DNA of 64,000 nt from Rhodospirillaceae bacterium (GCA_020638575.1 JACKIH010000003.1:3211001-3275000); one strand, 5' to 3'. Numbered from the stretch's first letter, positions 38,345 through 48,415 are shown. Translations and numbers: made by a program. The notes: a model not told the origin generated them from the sequence alone.

Positions 38345-39098
38345 TGTCCTCTTCCAGCACATCGTAGTTGGGGATATCCACGGGCTCGACTTCATCGCTG
38401 TCGTTGATCTCGGCTTCCCGGGTCTGGCGGTACAGGCTGCGGATTGCCGCATAGTAGTCGAGCGAGCTTGCCCGCACTTCCGCCAGCGCATCCAGCGCCG
38501 CCTCGCGCCGGTCCACCAAGGTGGCGGCGAAACGTGACGGACCGAAGGCATCCCAGTCGGTTTCGACCTGGATCACCCAGCGCACCGGATCCATGAGCTG
38601 GTCGCCGACGATGCCGGCCAGGTCGCGGGGGTTGGACGGCCCGAGCAGCGGCAGCACCAGGTAGGGGCCCGGTTCGACGCCCCAGACCGCCAGGGTCTGG
38701 CCGAAGTCCTCATGCCGGTATTCCAGCCGCGGATCCATGCCGGCGATGTCGAACAGTCCGCCGATGCCGATGAAGCTGTTGATCCAGAAGCGGTTGAACG
38801 CCACTTCCGCGCCGCGCACATCGCCCTGCAGCACCTCGTTGATGAAGATCAGCGGGGTGTTGAGGTTGCGCAAGCCGTTGGTGACCGACTGGCGGACCGG
38901 TTCCGGCACGGTGTCGCGATAGGCTTCGGCGACCGGCACCAGCACGTTCTGGTCCATGGCGTCGTTCAGCGCGAAGATCTCGCGGTTGATGTCCTCGTAG
39001 GGATCGTTGAACGGGTCGTTCGGATCGGTGGCACAGGCCGACAGCAGACCCACCACGCAAAGGGCCAGGATTGACCTGACCCGAGAGACCGACAGCAT
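38337..39098 (-). CDS. mlaA: Outer-membrane lipoprotein MlaA (VacJ)
   Basis: Lipoprotein of 253 aa with a lipobox LLSACA near residue 19 and Asp residues soon after the cysteine. It contains DPNDPFNDPYEDINREIFALND and the family core FINEVLQGDVRGAEVAFNRFWINSFIGIGGLFDIA, with GPYLVLPLLGPSNPRD. It extracts mislocalised phospholipids from the outer leaflet and hands them to MlaC. ATG 39098 has a strong GGAGGAGGGAGG site. mlaA and mlaC form a two-gene operon. Confidence 0.94.
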   Translation of the reverse strand: MLSVSRVRSILALCVVGLLSACATDPNDPFNDPYEDINREIFALNDAMDQNVLVPVAEAYRDTVPEPVRQSVTNGLRNLNTPLIFINEVLQGDVRGAEVAFNRFWINSFIGIGGLFDIAGMDPRLEYRHEDFGQTLAVWGVEPGPYLVLPLLGPSNPRDLAGIVGDQLMDPVRWVIQVETDWDAFGPSRFAATLVDRREAALDALAEVRASSLDYYAAIRSLYRQTREAEINDSDEVEPVDIPNYDVLEEDNG

Positions 39099-39399
39099 GC
39101 CCCCCTCCCTCCTCCACGGCCGCGCAATGGTCACCGGTTTCGATCCCATCAGGTCAACACGTTCCGTCGAGTCACAAAAATCGTTGCTCGGGTAAAGGTC
39201 CCGTTAATTGGACGAGGGACGACCATCTCACCGAACCGAGAAGGTGGTTACCACGTCGCCACGGGCGAGAAAAGCCGCTGCGGCATGGCCGGATGCCGCA
39301 CGCCAGGCACTGTTGCCGCTTCGCACTGGGGGCGGCCGCCGCTATACCGTTCGGCCATGGTGACGATGTCGAACCGCCCTGGCGCGGCCGCGAGGTTGC
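39099..39399. other. Divergent intergenic region between mlaA and the ArsR-methyltransferase gene
   Basis: About 300 bp without a gene. The part at 39160-39230 is relatively AT-rich and must hold the two opposing promoters, but I could not assign -35/-10 boxes with confidence. No repeat or RNA structure stood out. Confidence 0.4.
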
Positions 39400-40326
39400 G
39401 TGGATGACCTCCTTGCAGCGCTGCGGGCGGTGGCCGAGCCGACTCGGCTGCGGATCCTGGCACTGTGCGCCGATGGTGAGCTGACGGTCACCGATCTTAC
39501 CCAGCTTCTCGACCAGAGCCAGCCGCGGGTCTCCCGCCACCTGAAGATCCTGGTCGATGCCGGCGTGCTGGTGCGCTACCGCGAAGGCACCTTCGCCATG
39601 TTCCGTCTGGCCGACCGCGGCGTGCCGGCGGATCTGGTGCGGTCCGTCTGCGCCCTGCTGCCGGACGCCGACGCCGCGCTGGCAGCCGACCGTGGCCGCC
39701 TGGCCGAACTGAAGGCCGAGCGGGCGACCGCCGCGGAATCCTATTTCCGTGCCAACGCCGAGCGCTGGGATGAGATCCGCTCGTTGCACGTGGACGCCTG
39801 CGAGGTGGAGCGGCGCATCGCCGCCCTGCTGCCGGAAGACCGCCTGGGCGATGTCCTTGACCTCGGCACCGGCACCGGCCGCATGCTGGCCCTGCTGGCG
39901 CCGCGGGCCGACCGGCTGGTGGGCCTCGACCAGTCGCGCGAGATGCTGGCGGTGGCCCGCGCCAACCTGGAGCGCGCCCAGGCCGGCGATTGGCAGATCC
40001 GCCACGGCGACATCTACCGCCTGCCCTTCGACGACGACAGCTTCGACCTGGCGGTGATGCACCTGGTGTTGCACTACCTGGAATCGCCGTCCACCGCCCT
40101 GGCGGAAGCCCGCCGCGTGCTGCGGCCCGACGGGCGCCTGCTCTTGATCGACTATGCGCCGCACGGCCTGTCCGACCTGCGCGACGACCACCGCCATCGC
40201 TGGCTCGGGTTCGAGGATGCCGAGATCGCCGGCTGGTTCGAACGCACCGGCTTCACCCCGGTGAAGGCCGAAGCTGTAGGCGGAGCGCCGCTGTCGGTGC
40301 GCCTGTGGCTCGGCCGCGTCGCCTGA
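39400..40326 (+). CDS. ArsR-type HTH fused to SAM-dependent methyltransferase
   Basis: Fusion protein of 308 aa. The N-terminal 95 residues form an ArsR winged helix (LTQLLDQSQPRVSRHLKILVDAGVL). From about residue 110 a class I methyltransferase follows, with DVLDLGTGTGRMLALLAP, the acidic turn GLDQSREMLAVARANL and MHLVLHYLESPSTALAEARRVLRPDG. Such fusions often neighbour metF in alphaproteobacteria, which suggests a regulator sensing SAM, SAH or methionine. The start is GTG 39400, which leaves no extension before the HTH. No metal-binding cysteine cluster is evident. Confidence 0.88.
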   Translation: MDDLLAALRAVAEPTRLRILALCADGELTVTDLTQLLDQSQPRVSRHLKILVDAGVLVRYREGTFAMFRLADRGVPADLVRSVCALLPDADAALAADRGRLAELKAERATAAESYFRANAERWDEIRSLHVDACEVERRIAALLPEDRLGDVLDLGTGTGRMLALLAPRADRLVGLDQSREMLAVARANLERAQAGDWQIRHGDIYRLPFDDDSFDLAVMHLVLHYLESPSTALAEARRVLRPDGRLLLIDYAPHGLSDLRDDHRHRWLGFEDAEIAGWFERTGFTPVKAEAVGGAPLSVRLWLGRVA

Positions 40327-40491
40327 GAGACCGCCCCTGCGGGGACCGGCCGCTGCGGCCCTATCGCCCTGATTTCAGGCACCTCTGCGCAAGGCAGGAC
40401 CGATTTGCCGCGTTCGGGCCACAAACGGTCGCATCCGGATCAGTTTCGTGTAGTCTCCGGCGCAGTGAACAGACCAGCAGCCGGGACCGCG

Positions 40492-41376
40492 ATGGACGTC
40501 AGCGTCGAGATCTTTCCGCCCAAGACACCGGGCCAGGCCGAATCCCTGACCCGGGAACTGGACGCCATGGCGGCCTTCCGCCCGCAGTTCGTCTCGGTCA
40601 CGTGCGGGGCCGGCGGCACCACCCAGGAGCGCACCCACGCGCTGGTGGCGCAGTTGCACCGGGCCGGCCGCATGGAGGTTGCCGCCCACCTTACCTGCGT
40701 GCGGCGTCGCCAGATCGAGGTGGATGCCGAGGCGCTGGACTACCTGGCCCTGGGCGTGCAGCACATCGTGGCGCTGCGCGGCGACCCGCCGGAAGGCTCC
40801 ACCAGCCGCGACATCCCGGCCGACGGCTATGCCTATGCCGCCGATCTGGTGGCCGGTCTCGCCCGCCTGGGAGCGTTCGACATCTCCGTCGCCGCCTATC
40901 CCGAGCCGCACCCGGAAAGCAGCAGTGCCGAAGCCGACCTGGACAACCTGAAGCGCAAGATCGATGCCGGTGCCAGCCGCGCCATCACCCAGTTCTGCTT
41001 CGACACCGATACGGTGTTCCGCTTCATCGACCGGGCGCGGGCAGCCGGCATTGGCGTGCCCATCCTCGTCGGCGTGCTGCCGGTGCTGGATTTCGACCGG
41101 GCGGTGGCCTTCGCCAACACCTGCGGGGCCTCGGTGCCCGACGCAACGAAGGCGCGCTTCGCCGCCGCCGGCAGCGAGCCGGCGAGCCGCCGCGCGGTGG
41201 CGCTCGACGTGGCGCGCGAGCAGTGCGCGGCGCTGGACCAGGGCGGTGCCGACGGCGTGCACTTCTACACGCTCAACCGGGCAGCCATGTCGTTGGAGAT
41301 TTGCAGATCCCTTGGCTGGACCGTACCTTGCCAGGGGCGCGCTGCCGAAGGGCGGCCGCACTTGTCCGACCGCTGA
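40492..41376 (+). CDS. metF: 5,10-methylenetetrahydrofolate reductase MetF
   Basis: FAD enzyme of 294 aa that makes 5-methyl-THF for methionine synthesis. The sequence SVEIFPPKTPGQAESL starts the barrel. FVSVTCGAGGTTQERTH, HIVALRGDPPEG, ASRAITQFCFD and GVHFYTLNR are the conserved flavin and folate contacts. The start at ATG 40492 is supported by homology; GTG 40465 is in frame. The upstream gap (40327-40491) contains two short GC-rich stem-loops but no riboswitch I could recognise. Confidence 0.94.
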   Translation: MDVSVEIFPPKTPGQAESLTRELDAMAAFRPQFVSVTCGAGGTTQERTHALVAQLHRAGRMEVAAHLTCVRRRQIEVDAEALDYLALGVQHIVALRGDPPEGSTSRDIPADGYAYAADLVAGLARLGAFDISVAAYPEPHPESSSAEADLDNLKRKIDAGASRAITQFCFDTDTVFRFIDRARAAGIGVPILVGVLPVLDFDRAVAFANTCGASVPDATKARFAAAGSEPASRRAVALDVAREQCAALDQGGADGVHFYTLNRAAMSLEICRSLGWTVPCQGRAAEGRPHLSDR

Positions 41377-41424
41377 GCCGGCGCGCGATGGCCCCGGCCG
41401 GCGAACCGCCGTTCGGGGGATAAC

Positions 41425-42027
41425 GTGATCGGTACGTCCACGACCTTCGGTCTCCATCACCTGCCCAACGCCCTTACCCTGATGCGCGTCGGCCTGGTGC
41501 CCGTGGTGGCCGGGGTAATGATGATCGGCGGCCCCGCCGCCCTGCTGGTCGCCGCGGTGCTGTTCGCGGTGGCCTCGGCGACCGACTGGCTGGACGGCTA
41601 TGCCGCACGGCGGCTCAACGCCGAATCCGATCTCGGCCGCATGCTCGACCCCATCGCCGACAAGCTGCTGGTGGTCACCGTTCTGGTGATGCTGGTGGCG
41701 CTTGACCGCATTGCCGGGACGACGGTGGTGGCGGCTCTCGTCATCATGCTGCGGGAGTTCCTCATCGGCGGGGTGCGGGAGTTCCTGGCCGGCATCGGCT
41801 CGGGCGGGCTGAAGGTGACGCAGATCGCCAAGCTGAAGACGGCGGTGCAGATGGTAGCGCTGGTGCTGCTGATGCTGGCCGGCGTGGTGCTGCCGGATCT
41901 GCCGCTGATGCTCGTCGGCGAGGTGCTGCTGTGGGCGTCGGCCGCCCTGGCGGCGGTGAGCGGGGCGGACTATGTGCGCAAGGCCGCCGCCCAGTTGCGC
42001 GCCCGTGCCGCCGCGCGGTCTGCCTGA
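41425..42027 (+). CDS. pgsA: CDP-diacylglycerol-glycerol-3-phosphate 3-phosphatidyltransferase PgsA
   Basis: Membrane enzyme of 200 aa that makes phosphatidylglycerophosphate. The CDP-alcohol phosphotransferase motif is complete: DWLDGYAARRLNAESDLGRM followed by LDPIADKL supplies the four aspartates. Several hydrophobic segments surround it. The gene starts at GTG 41425, 18 bp upstream of moeA's preceding gap on the same strand, and opens the pgsA-moeA-moaD-moaE series. Confidence 0.92.
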   Translation: MIGTSTTFGLHHLPNALTLMRVGLVPVVAGVMMIGGPAALLVAAVLFAVASATDWLDGYAARRLNAESDLGRMLDPIADKLLVVTVLVMLVALDRIAGTTVVAALVIMLREFLIGGVREFLAGIGSGGLKVTQIAKLKTAVQMVALVLLMLAGVVLPDLPLMLVGEVLLWASAALAAVSGADYVRKAAAQLRARAAARSA

Positions 42028-42045
42028 CAAGCGGGGGGAGCTGCC

Positions 42046-43338
42046 GTGACCCAGCTTTCCGACGACTGCTTTGCCTTCGGCGGCGATCTGGTGCCGCTGG
42101 CCGAGGTGGTGGCGGAAATCCGCGCCAAGCTGGCGCCGGTGGTGGGCATCGAGATGTGTCCGCTGTGGCAGGCAACCGGCCGGGTGCTGGCCCGTACCGT
42201 GGTGGCCGACCGCTCCGTGCCGCCCCACGACAACTCCGCCGTGGACGGTTACGCCGTCTTCTTCGCCGACCTGGAGGCAACGGCGCCGACGCGCCTGCCG
42301 GTGGTCGGCCGCGCATCCGCCGGCCATCCGTGGACGGCGCCGCAGGCCCGCGGCACCGCCCTGCGCGTGCTCACCGGGGCGGTGATGCCGGGTGGTGCCG
42401 ACACCGTGTTCATGGAGGAGGATTGCACGCTGGCGGATGGGCCCGGCGGCAGCCAGGTCGTGGAGCTGCCGGCGGGCATCAAACGCGGTGCCAACCGCCG
42501 GGCGGCCGGGGAGGACATCACCGCCGGAGACATGCTGCTGACCGCCGGGCGCCGCCTGCGCGCCGCCGATGTGGGACTGCTGGCCTCGGTCGGCCGCACG
42601 GAGGCGGCGGTGCGCTCACCGCTGCGCGTGGCCTTGTTTTCCACCGGCGACGAGATTTGCGAGCCGGGGGCCGACGTGCGGCCCGGCTGCGTCTACGACG
42701 CCAACCGCTACGTCCTGCATGCCGGGCTGGCGCGGCTGGGCTGCCGCGTCACCGATCTTGGCATCGTACCCGACGACCGGGACGCCTGCCGCCGGGTGCT
42801 GGCCGAGGCGGCCCGCGAGCACGACCTGGTGCTCGGTTCCGGCGGCATGTCGGCCAGCGAGGAAGACCATGTGAAGGCGGCGGTGAGGGCGACCGGCGGG
42901 TCGATCCGCCACTGGCGGCTTGCCATCAAGCCGGGCCGGCCGGTGGCGGTGGGCACCCTGGGCCCGGACGGGCCGCCCTTTGTGGGCCTGCCCGGCAACC
43001 CGGTGGCGGTGCTGGTGACCTTCCTCATGGTCGCCCGGCCGGTGATCGCCCAGCTTGCCGGCATGGCGTTGGCCGACCCGCAGCCCCAGCGCGTGCGCCT
43101 CGGCTTCGCACACCGCAAGAAGGCAGGACGGCGAGAGTTCCTGCGGGTGACGCTCGATCCGCCGGCGGCGGAGGATGACGGCACCCGGCTGCCCGTCGCC
43201 AAGGCTTTTTCCCGCGACGGGGCGGGCGTGCTCACCTCCATGTCGGCGGCCGATGGGCTGGTGGTGGTGGACGAAGAGGCCCAGCACCTGGCCGCGGGCG
43301 AGGTGGTGGACTATCTGCCCTTCGAGGGCCTGCTGTAG
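42046..43338 (+). CDS. moeA: Molybdopterin molybdenumtransferase MoeA
   Basis: Enzyme of 430 aa that inserts molybdate into adenylated molybdopterin. Typical segments are DRSVPPHDNSAVDGYAV, LTGAVMPGGADTVFMEED, FSTGDEICEPG, and VLGSGGMSASEEDHV with GLPGNPVAVLVTF. The last motif of the more common GGVSVGxxD type is changed to GGMSASEED, as in alphaproteobacterial MoeA. GTG 42046 follows GGGGGAG. It would work with MoaD/MoaE encoded next. Confidence 0.94.
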   Translation: MTQLSDDCFAFGGDLVPLAEVVAEIRAKLAPVVGIEMCPLWQATGRVLARTVVADRSVPPHDNSAVDGYAVFFADLEATAPTRLPVVGRASAGHPWTAPQARGTALRVLTGAVMPGGADTVFMEEDCTLADGPGGSQVVELPAGIKRGANRRAAGEDITAGDMLLTAGRRLRAADVGLLASVGRTEAAVRSPLRVALFSTGDEICEPGADVRPGCVYDANRYVLHAGLARLGCRVTDLGIVPDDRDACRRVLAEAAREHDLVLGSGGMSASEEDHVKAAVRATGGSIRHWRLAIKPGRPVAVGTLGPDGPPFVGLPGNPVAVLVTFLMVARPVIAQLAGMALADPQPQRVRLGFAHRKKAGRREFLRVTLDPPAAEDDGTRLPVAKAFSRDGAGVLTSMSAADGLVVVDEEAQHLAAGEVVDYLPFEGLL

Positions 43339-43352
43339 GGGGATCTGGCACC

Positions 43353-43604
43353 GTGCACATTCGCTACTTCGCCTGGCTCAGGCAGCGCGTCGGCGTCGCC
43401 GAGGAAACGGTGGCGCCGCCCGCCGAGGTGGGCGACGTGGCCGGCCTGCTGGCCTGGCTGAAGGCGCGCGGCGCGCCCTACGACACCGCCTTCGAGCCCG
43501 ACGCGGCGATCCGCGTGGCCATCAACCAGGTCTATGCCCGGCGGGAGACGCCGGTGCATGCCGGCGACGAGGTGGCGTTCTTCCCGCCCGTCACCGGCGG
43601 ATAG
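43353..43604 (+). CDS. moaD: Molybdopterin synthase small subunit MoaD
   Basis: Ubiquitin-fold sulfur carrier of 83 aa. It begins with IRYFAWLRQRVGV and ends in the essential double glycine (PPVTGG), whose C-terminal glycine carries the thiocarboxylate. GTG 43353 starts 14 bp after moeA. Together with MoaE it converts cPMP to molybdopterin. Confidence 0.93.
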   Translation: MHIRYFAWLRQRVGVAEETVAPPAEVGDVAGLLAWLKARGAPYDTAFEPDAAIRVAINQVYARRETPVHAGDEVAFFPPVTGG

Positions 43605-43642
43605 GGGAAGGCCGGCGCAGCGAGACGCAAGGGGCGAAGACC

Positions 43643-44125
43643 ATGTCCGTCAGCGTGCAGGAAGCCGATTTCGACGTGGCGGCGGAGATCCAGGCGGTCA
43701 CCGCCGGCCGCTGCGATATCGGCGGGCTGGCGGTGTTCATCGGCTTGGTGCGCGACCTGGCGGAGCGGGCGGACGGCGATCCCCCCGGCAGCATGACGCT
43801 GGAGCACTATCCCGGCATGACCGAGCGCCAGATCGAAGAGATCGAGGCGGAGGCCAATGTGCGCTGGCCCCTGCTCGCCACCCGCGTGGTGCACCGGGTG
43901 GGCCGCCTGGAGCCCGGCGACCGCATCGTGCTGGTGATCGCCGCCTCGGCCCACCGGGCCGCCGCCTTCGACGCCTGCCAGTTCCTCATCGACTGGCTGA
44001 AGACCAGAGCACCGTTCTGGAAGCTGGAGCAGGCGGGCGATGCGCCGGGCCGCTGGGTGGACGCACGGGCGAGCGACGAGGATGCGGCGGCGCGCTGGCA
44101 AGGCTCGCCGCCCACCGCCGGGTAG
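43643..44125 (+). CDS. moaE: Molybdopterin synthase catalytic subunit MoaE
   Basis: Catalytic subunit of 160 aa. Key segments are GGLAVFIGLVRD, MTLEHYPGMTERQIEEI, HRVGRLEPGDRIVLVIAASAHRAAAFDAC, and LIDWLKTRAPFWKLE with the catalytic lysines. ATG 43643 is used, 38 bp after moaD. Length is normal. Confidence 0.94.
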   Translation: MSVSVQEADFDVAAEIQAVTAGRCDIGGLAVFIGLVRDLAERADGDPPGSMTLEHYPGMTERQIEEIEAEANVRWPLLATRVVHRVGRLEPGDRIVLVIAASAHRAAAFDACQFLIDWLKTRAPFWKLEQAGDAPGRWVDARASDEDAAARWQGSPPTAG

Positions 44126-44245
44126 CCGGCCGCGCGGCGCCGTCACGCCCGCTGGCCGGGGCAGGGGTGCTTTCACCGGTCCCATACGTGGTGTAGCATC
44201 GCCGCCGACTGTCGAAGTCCGCGTAGATGCCGAGGAGAGCCGACC

Positions 44246-44755
44246 ATGGCCGGATCGCAAAATTCGGCGGCACAGCCGGTCCCCCCCATCGAATCCGTCG
44301 CCGAGCTGCTGTGCCAGGCCCACGCGATGGAGGAGGAGGCGGCAACCCGCTATCGCGAACTGGCCGAAAGCCTGGAAGGGGTCAATGCCAAGCTGGCGGA
44401 GGTGTTCCGGCGGATGGCGGTGATCGAGGCCAAGCACGTGGCGCGGGTGGACGAAATGGCCGACGACCTGGAGCTGCCCGGCTTCGACACCATGCAGGTG
44501 CCCGGCTGGGAGCCCGGCGAAGGCCCGGAGACGCTGGATCCCGCCAAGATCGATCGCGACGCCACCCAGGCCCAGGCGCTCGCCGCCATGCTGGAGCTGG
44601 AGGAGACGGCGGTGGCCTATTTCACCCGGATCGCCGAGACCACGTCGGACGGCGAAGTGCAGCGCCTGGCCGGCGAGATGGCCGAGGAAGAGCGCCAGCA
44701 TGTGGAATTGCTCACCGGCTGGCTGGCAGAGGTGGGCGGCACGCCCGCACCATGA
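44246..44755 (+). CDS. Ferritin-like/rubrerythrin-type four-helix protein
   Basis: Protein of 169 aa predicted to form a diiron four-helix bundle. The ligands appear in order: EEEAATRYREL, EAKHVARV, LEETAVAYF and EEERQHVELL, matching two ExxH-type pairs. There is no C-terminal rubredoxin domain. It may act as a peroxidase or iron-oxidising protein. ATG 44246 follows GAGGAGAG. Its stop overlaps an in-frame ATG of the next gene. Confidence 0.8.
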   Translation: MAGSQNSAAQPVPPIESVAELLCQAHAMEEEAATRYRELAESLEGVNAKLAEVFRRMAVIEAKHVARVDEMADDLELPGFDTMQVPGWEPGEGPETLDPAKIDRDATQAQALAAMLELEETAVAYFTRIAETTSDGEVQRLAGEMAEEERQHVELLTGWLAEVGGTPAP

Positions 44756-44805
44756 GCGGCCCGGCTGCTCCCAGCCGGCCGACGCACCGAGGAGCCCCAG
44801 AGACC

Positions 44806-45795
44806 ATGCAGGACCCGAGCCCGGCGGCACCGCTGCCGGCCCTGGACGTGGGTTGGCGCGACATCTCCGCCTACCGCGCCGGCACCGGCGATATCCCCTA
44901 CGTCTTCACCTTCACCGCGGCCGAGCCGGGACCCCATGTGGTGGTCAATGCGCTCACCCACGGCAACGAGGTGTCCGGCCGCGAGGTGGTGCTCGCGCTG
45001 CTGGCGGCCGAGGTGCGGCCGCTGCGCGGCACGCTGTCGCTGGCGCTCGCCAACGTGGCCGCCCACGACCGCTTCGATCCCGCCAATCCCGGCGCCAGCC
45101 GCTTCGTCGACCGCGACTTCAACCGGCTGTGGGACGATGCGCTGATCGAGGCCGACACCCAATCGGTGGAAGCGCAACGGGCGCGCGAGCTGCAGCCGCT
45201 CTACCGGCGGGCGGACCGGCTGTTGGACCTGCACACCACCTTCCTATCGGACCGGCCGTTCTTCGTGGTGCCGGACCTGGAGAAGGCGATCGGCCTGGCG
45301 CGGGAGATCGCCACGCCCGCCACCACGGTGGTGCTGTCGGCCGGCGGCATGCACGGGCCGACCCTGATGGAATATGCGCCCTTCGCCGATCCCGACACGC
45401 CGGCGTCGGCGGTGGTGGCCGAATGCGGCCAGCACTGGGCGCGCGCCGCGGTGGACCAGGCGATGGCGGCCACCGTGTCGTTCCTGGCGAAGCAAGGGAT
45501 CATCGATGCCGACCGGGCGGCGGGCCTGAGTCCGCCCTTGCCGGCCGAGCCGCCGCGGCTCTACCGCATGTCGGCCAACCTGTTCGCCACCACCGACAGC
45601 TTCCACTACGTGCGCAGCTTCCGCGGCTTCGACCCGGTGGGCGAGGACGAGATCGTGGCCTGGGACGGCGACCAGCCGATCCACGCGCCCCATGCCGATG
45701 CGGTGGTGATCCTGGCGCGCCCGCACCCCAAACGGGGCGGCGAAGCCATGTCGTTCGGCCGCCTGGTGGATGGGGACGACCACCACGCGGAGTAG
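44806..45795 (+). CDS. Succinylglutamate desuccinylase/aspartoacylase (AstE/AspA) family protein
   Basis: Zinc-dependent M14-like deacylase of about 329 aa. The Zn ligands and catalytic pieces are in NALTHGNEVSGREVV (His and Glu) and RLLDLHTTF (His). RDFNRLWDD holds the substrate-binding arginine. The C-terminal barrel (MSANLFATTDSFHYV) is present. ATG 44806 has a GAGGAG site; the upstream ATG 44752 overlaps the ferritin-like stop. The substrate is unknown; N-acyl amino acids are likely. Confidence 0.82.
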   Translation: MQDPSPAAPLPALDVGWRDISAYRAGTGDIPYVFTFTAAEPGPHVVVNALTHGNEVSGREVVLALLAAEVRPLRGTLSLALANVAAHDRFDPANPGASRFVDRDFNRLWDDALIEADTQSVEAQRARELQPLYRRADRLLDLHTTFLSDRPFFVVPDLEKAIGLAREIATPATTVVLSAGGMHGPTLMEYAPFADPDTPASAVVAECGQHWARAAVDQAMAATVSFLAKQGIIDADRAAGLSPPLPAEPPRLYRMSANLFATTDSFHYVRSFRGFDPVGEDEIVAWDGDQPIHAPHADAVVILARPHPKRGGEAMSFGRLVDGDDHHAE

Positions 45796-45900
45796 GCGGC
45801 CCCGCCGCCGGGATCGCGTGGCCGGGCGCAGGCGAAAGCCTGTTGCCGAAGGATCTGAAGAGGTTTTGGGGGAGCCGCCCGTGCGGGGAGGCAGCCTCGA

Positions 45901-46221
45901 CTACTCGCCGGCGCCGAAGCCGTCCACCGTCACCGCATCGCGGTATTCCTGCAGGCGGGTCACGCGCAGGCCGGGGATGCCGTGCTGGTCGATCAGCCGC
46001 TCCCAGGAGAGGTATTCCTCAAGGCTGAGGTCGTAGCGCTGGCAGGCCGACTCCAAGGTCAGCAGGCCCTGGCGCACCGCCAGAACGACTTCGGCCTTGC
46101 GGCGGCTTACCCAGCGCTTGGTGTTGGGCGGCGGCAGATCGTCCAAGGTCATCGGGCGCCCGGAGGGTCCGATGATCGCTGCGTCGACCGGTGTTCCGCT
46201 GTGTTCAGTTTGCGCCGCCAT
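45901..46221 (-). CDS. sciP: SciP-like DUF1153 cell-cycle regulator
   Basis: DNA-binding protein of 106 aa that in Caulobacter blocks CtrA-dependent transcription. The conserved core PPPNTKRWVSRRKAEVVLAVRQGLLTLESACQRYDLSLEEYLSWERLIDQHG (residues about 32-83) matches DUF1153 throughout. ATG 46221 has a GGAGG site; 46257 is a weaker alternative. The upstream gap (46222-46458) is AT-rich and contains a TTAAACAT half-site and a TTACC-N4-GGTAA inverted repeat. This family is almost limited to alphaproteobacteria. Confidence 0.93.
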   Translation of the reverse strand: MAAQTEHSGTPVDAAIIGPSGRPMTLDDLPPPNTKRWVSRRKAEVVLAVRQGLLTLESACQRYDLSLEEYLSWERLIDQHGIPGLRVTRLQEYRDAVTVDGFGAGE

Positions 46222-46458
46222 TTCCTCCACCGATCTGATTTCTCGCCCGTGGGGCACCCGACCGGACGCTGCCGGAAGCTGATGGTTCAGATGGTAGGTG
46301 ACGGCTTATTACCAATCGGTAAAACACTGGAGCCATCTTTCGCCAAGATCCACGGTCGAAGCTCCAATCGACCATGTTTAAGGTTAATCTCCCCTTCGGG
46401 CGTGCCCTGGCAGCCCTAGTTCACAATTCTTACTTGCTTCTGCCGAACAAGCAGTAAC

Positions 46459-46755
46459 TCATGGTCCGACTTGACAATCGCCCACGGCATAAACAGTGCG
46501 CGGGCGGCAATGGCGATCGAAGTTAATATACACTCGGTCGTTGCAAGTATAGAGGCGGACGGAAACATCGTAGCCGACGATCATCCCGTCATCGGAGTCG
46601 TCCTCGCGCGGATAGGAGAAGACACCGCGCACCTGGTCTTGGGAGATCCCGGCGGCAGCCATTTCCGCAAGGGCTTCGCTACGGCAGTCCTCGAAGTCCG
46701 CGGGGAGCGACACATCAGCACCGGCAAGCGCGACAATCAGCACTGTCCACAGCAT
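46459..46755 (-). CDS. Small secreted protein of unknown function
   Basis: Protein of about 98 aa with a short hydrophobic N-terminus (MLWTVLIVALAGADVSLP) that may be a signal peptide. The mature part contains four cysteines (DCRSEA, TCNDRV, HCRPRT, DCQVGP), which suggests two disulfides. It has a lower GC content than its neighbours. The start may instead be GTG 46764. The family is not recognised. Confidence 0.5.
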   Translation of the reverse strand: MLWTVLIVALAGADVSLPADFEDCRSEALAEMAAAGISQDQVRGVFSYPREDDSDDGMIVGYDVSVRLYTCNDRVYINFDRHCRPRTVYAVGDCQVGP

Positions 46756-46821
46756 CGTCACCACCCCCGGTCAACGGTTGCGGCCAGCGATCGTCACGCC
46801 GGCCGGATCGGCTTGGCCGGC

Positions 46822-47235
46822 CTAGCGGAGCCGGTCTTCCAGGGCCATCAGATAGCGCCGGTCGGCCTGCGTGAAGTCGCCCTGACGCAGCGCATCCTCA
46901 AGCTCGATCAGGTCCTCCCGCGTTTCGGCCGAGAGGGTGGGGATGTCGAGGATGCGCTTCAGCCGCGCATGGTCGGCCGCCAGATCGCCCAACTCGCCCT
47001 CGTCGGCGACGCCGTCCGGCTCCCCGCCGTCGTCGTCGTCGTCTTCGGGGTAGCCGGCCACCTCCTCGAAGCTCGGCGGATCGTCCATATCCGGCGGCAG
47101 CAGCAGGTCGTCCCAGGATAAGCTGGCGTCGGTGATGGCCTGGGACAAGGTGCGCGCAGCCGCCAGGGCTTCGGCATCCGAGGCGGCGCCAAGCTTGTCC
47201 AGAAGTGCCAGGATTTCCGACCGATCGAGGCTCAC
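46822..47235 (-). CDS. Acidic protein of unknown function
   Basis: Cytoplasmic protein of 137 aa, strongly acidic in the middle (PEDDDDDGGEPD). Helical flanks (SLDRSEILALLDKLGAASDAEALAAARTLSQAI and RLKRILDIPTLSAETREDLIELEDALRQGDF) surround the acidic linker. It starts at GTG 47235 with a GGAGGG site. It lies just downstream of rpoH on the same strand, which may mean co-transcription. No family was recognised. Confidence 0.6.
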   Translation of the reverse strand: MSLDRSEILALLDKLGAASDAEALAAARTLSQAITDASLSWDDLLLPPDMDDPPSFEEVAGYPEDDDDDGGEPDGVADEGELGDLAADHARLKRILDIPTLSAETREDLIELEDALRQGDFTQADRRYLMALEDRLR

Positions 47236-47330
47236 GGCATCCCTCCGTCGTGGGTCACGGGAGGGTGTATCGCGCAGTTCTCGCGGCGAGACAACCGAGC
47301 GGGCGCCGCAGGCAGCAGCGCCCGGCCGGA

Positions 47331-48215
<885 letters not shown>

Positions 48216-48415
48216 GGACCAATCCTTGATGAAGGAGACAGGCTGCGGACGCTCGGCCGGAATGGCCACGGCCATGGCTCCTCGGAGGCCCGGCCGGATA
48301 AACGCGCTAAACCAATCTACCAAACTCTAATACGCAGAGCCGGCAAATTGGATGACAGTTTGAAGGGTCTTTTCGTCGCAAGCCAAGTGGCGTTTTTGGG
48401 GCGCCGTCCGGCACC

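Noticed and set aside
40327..40491. SAM or SAH riboswitch before metF
   Set aside because: Two short GC stem-loops are present, but none of the conserved SAM-II/SAH switch sequence blocks could be matched.
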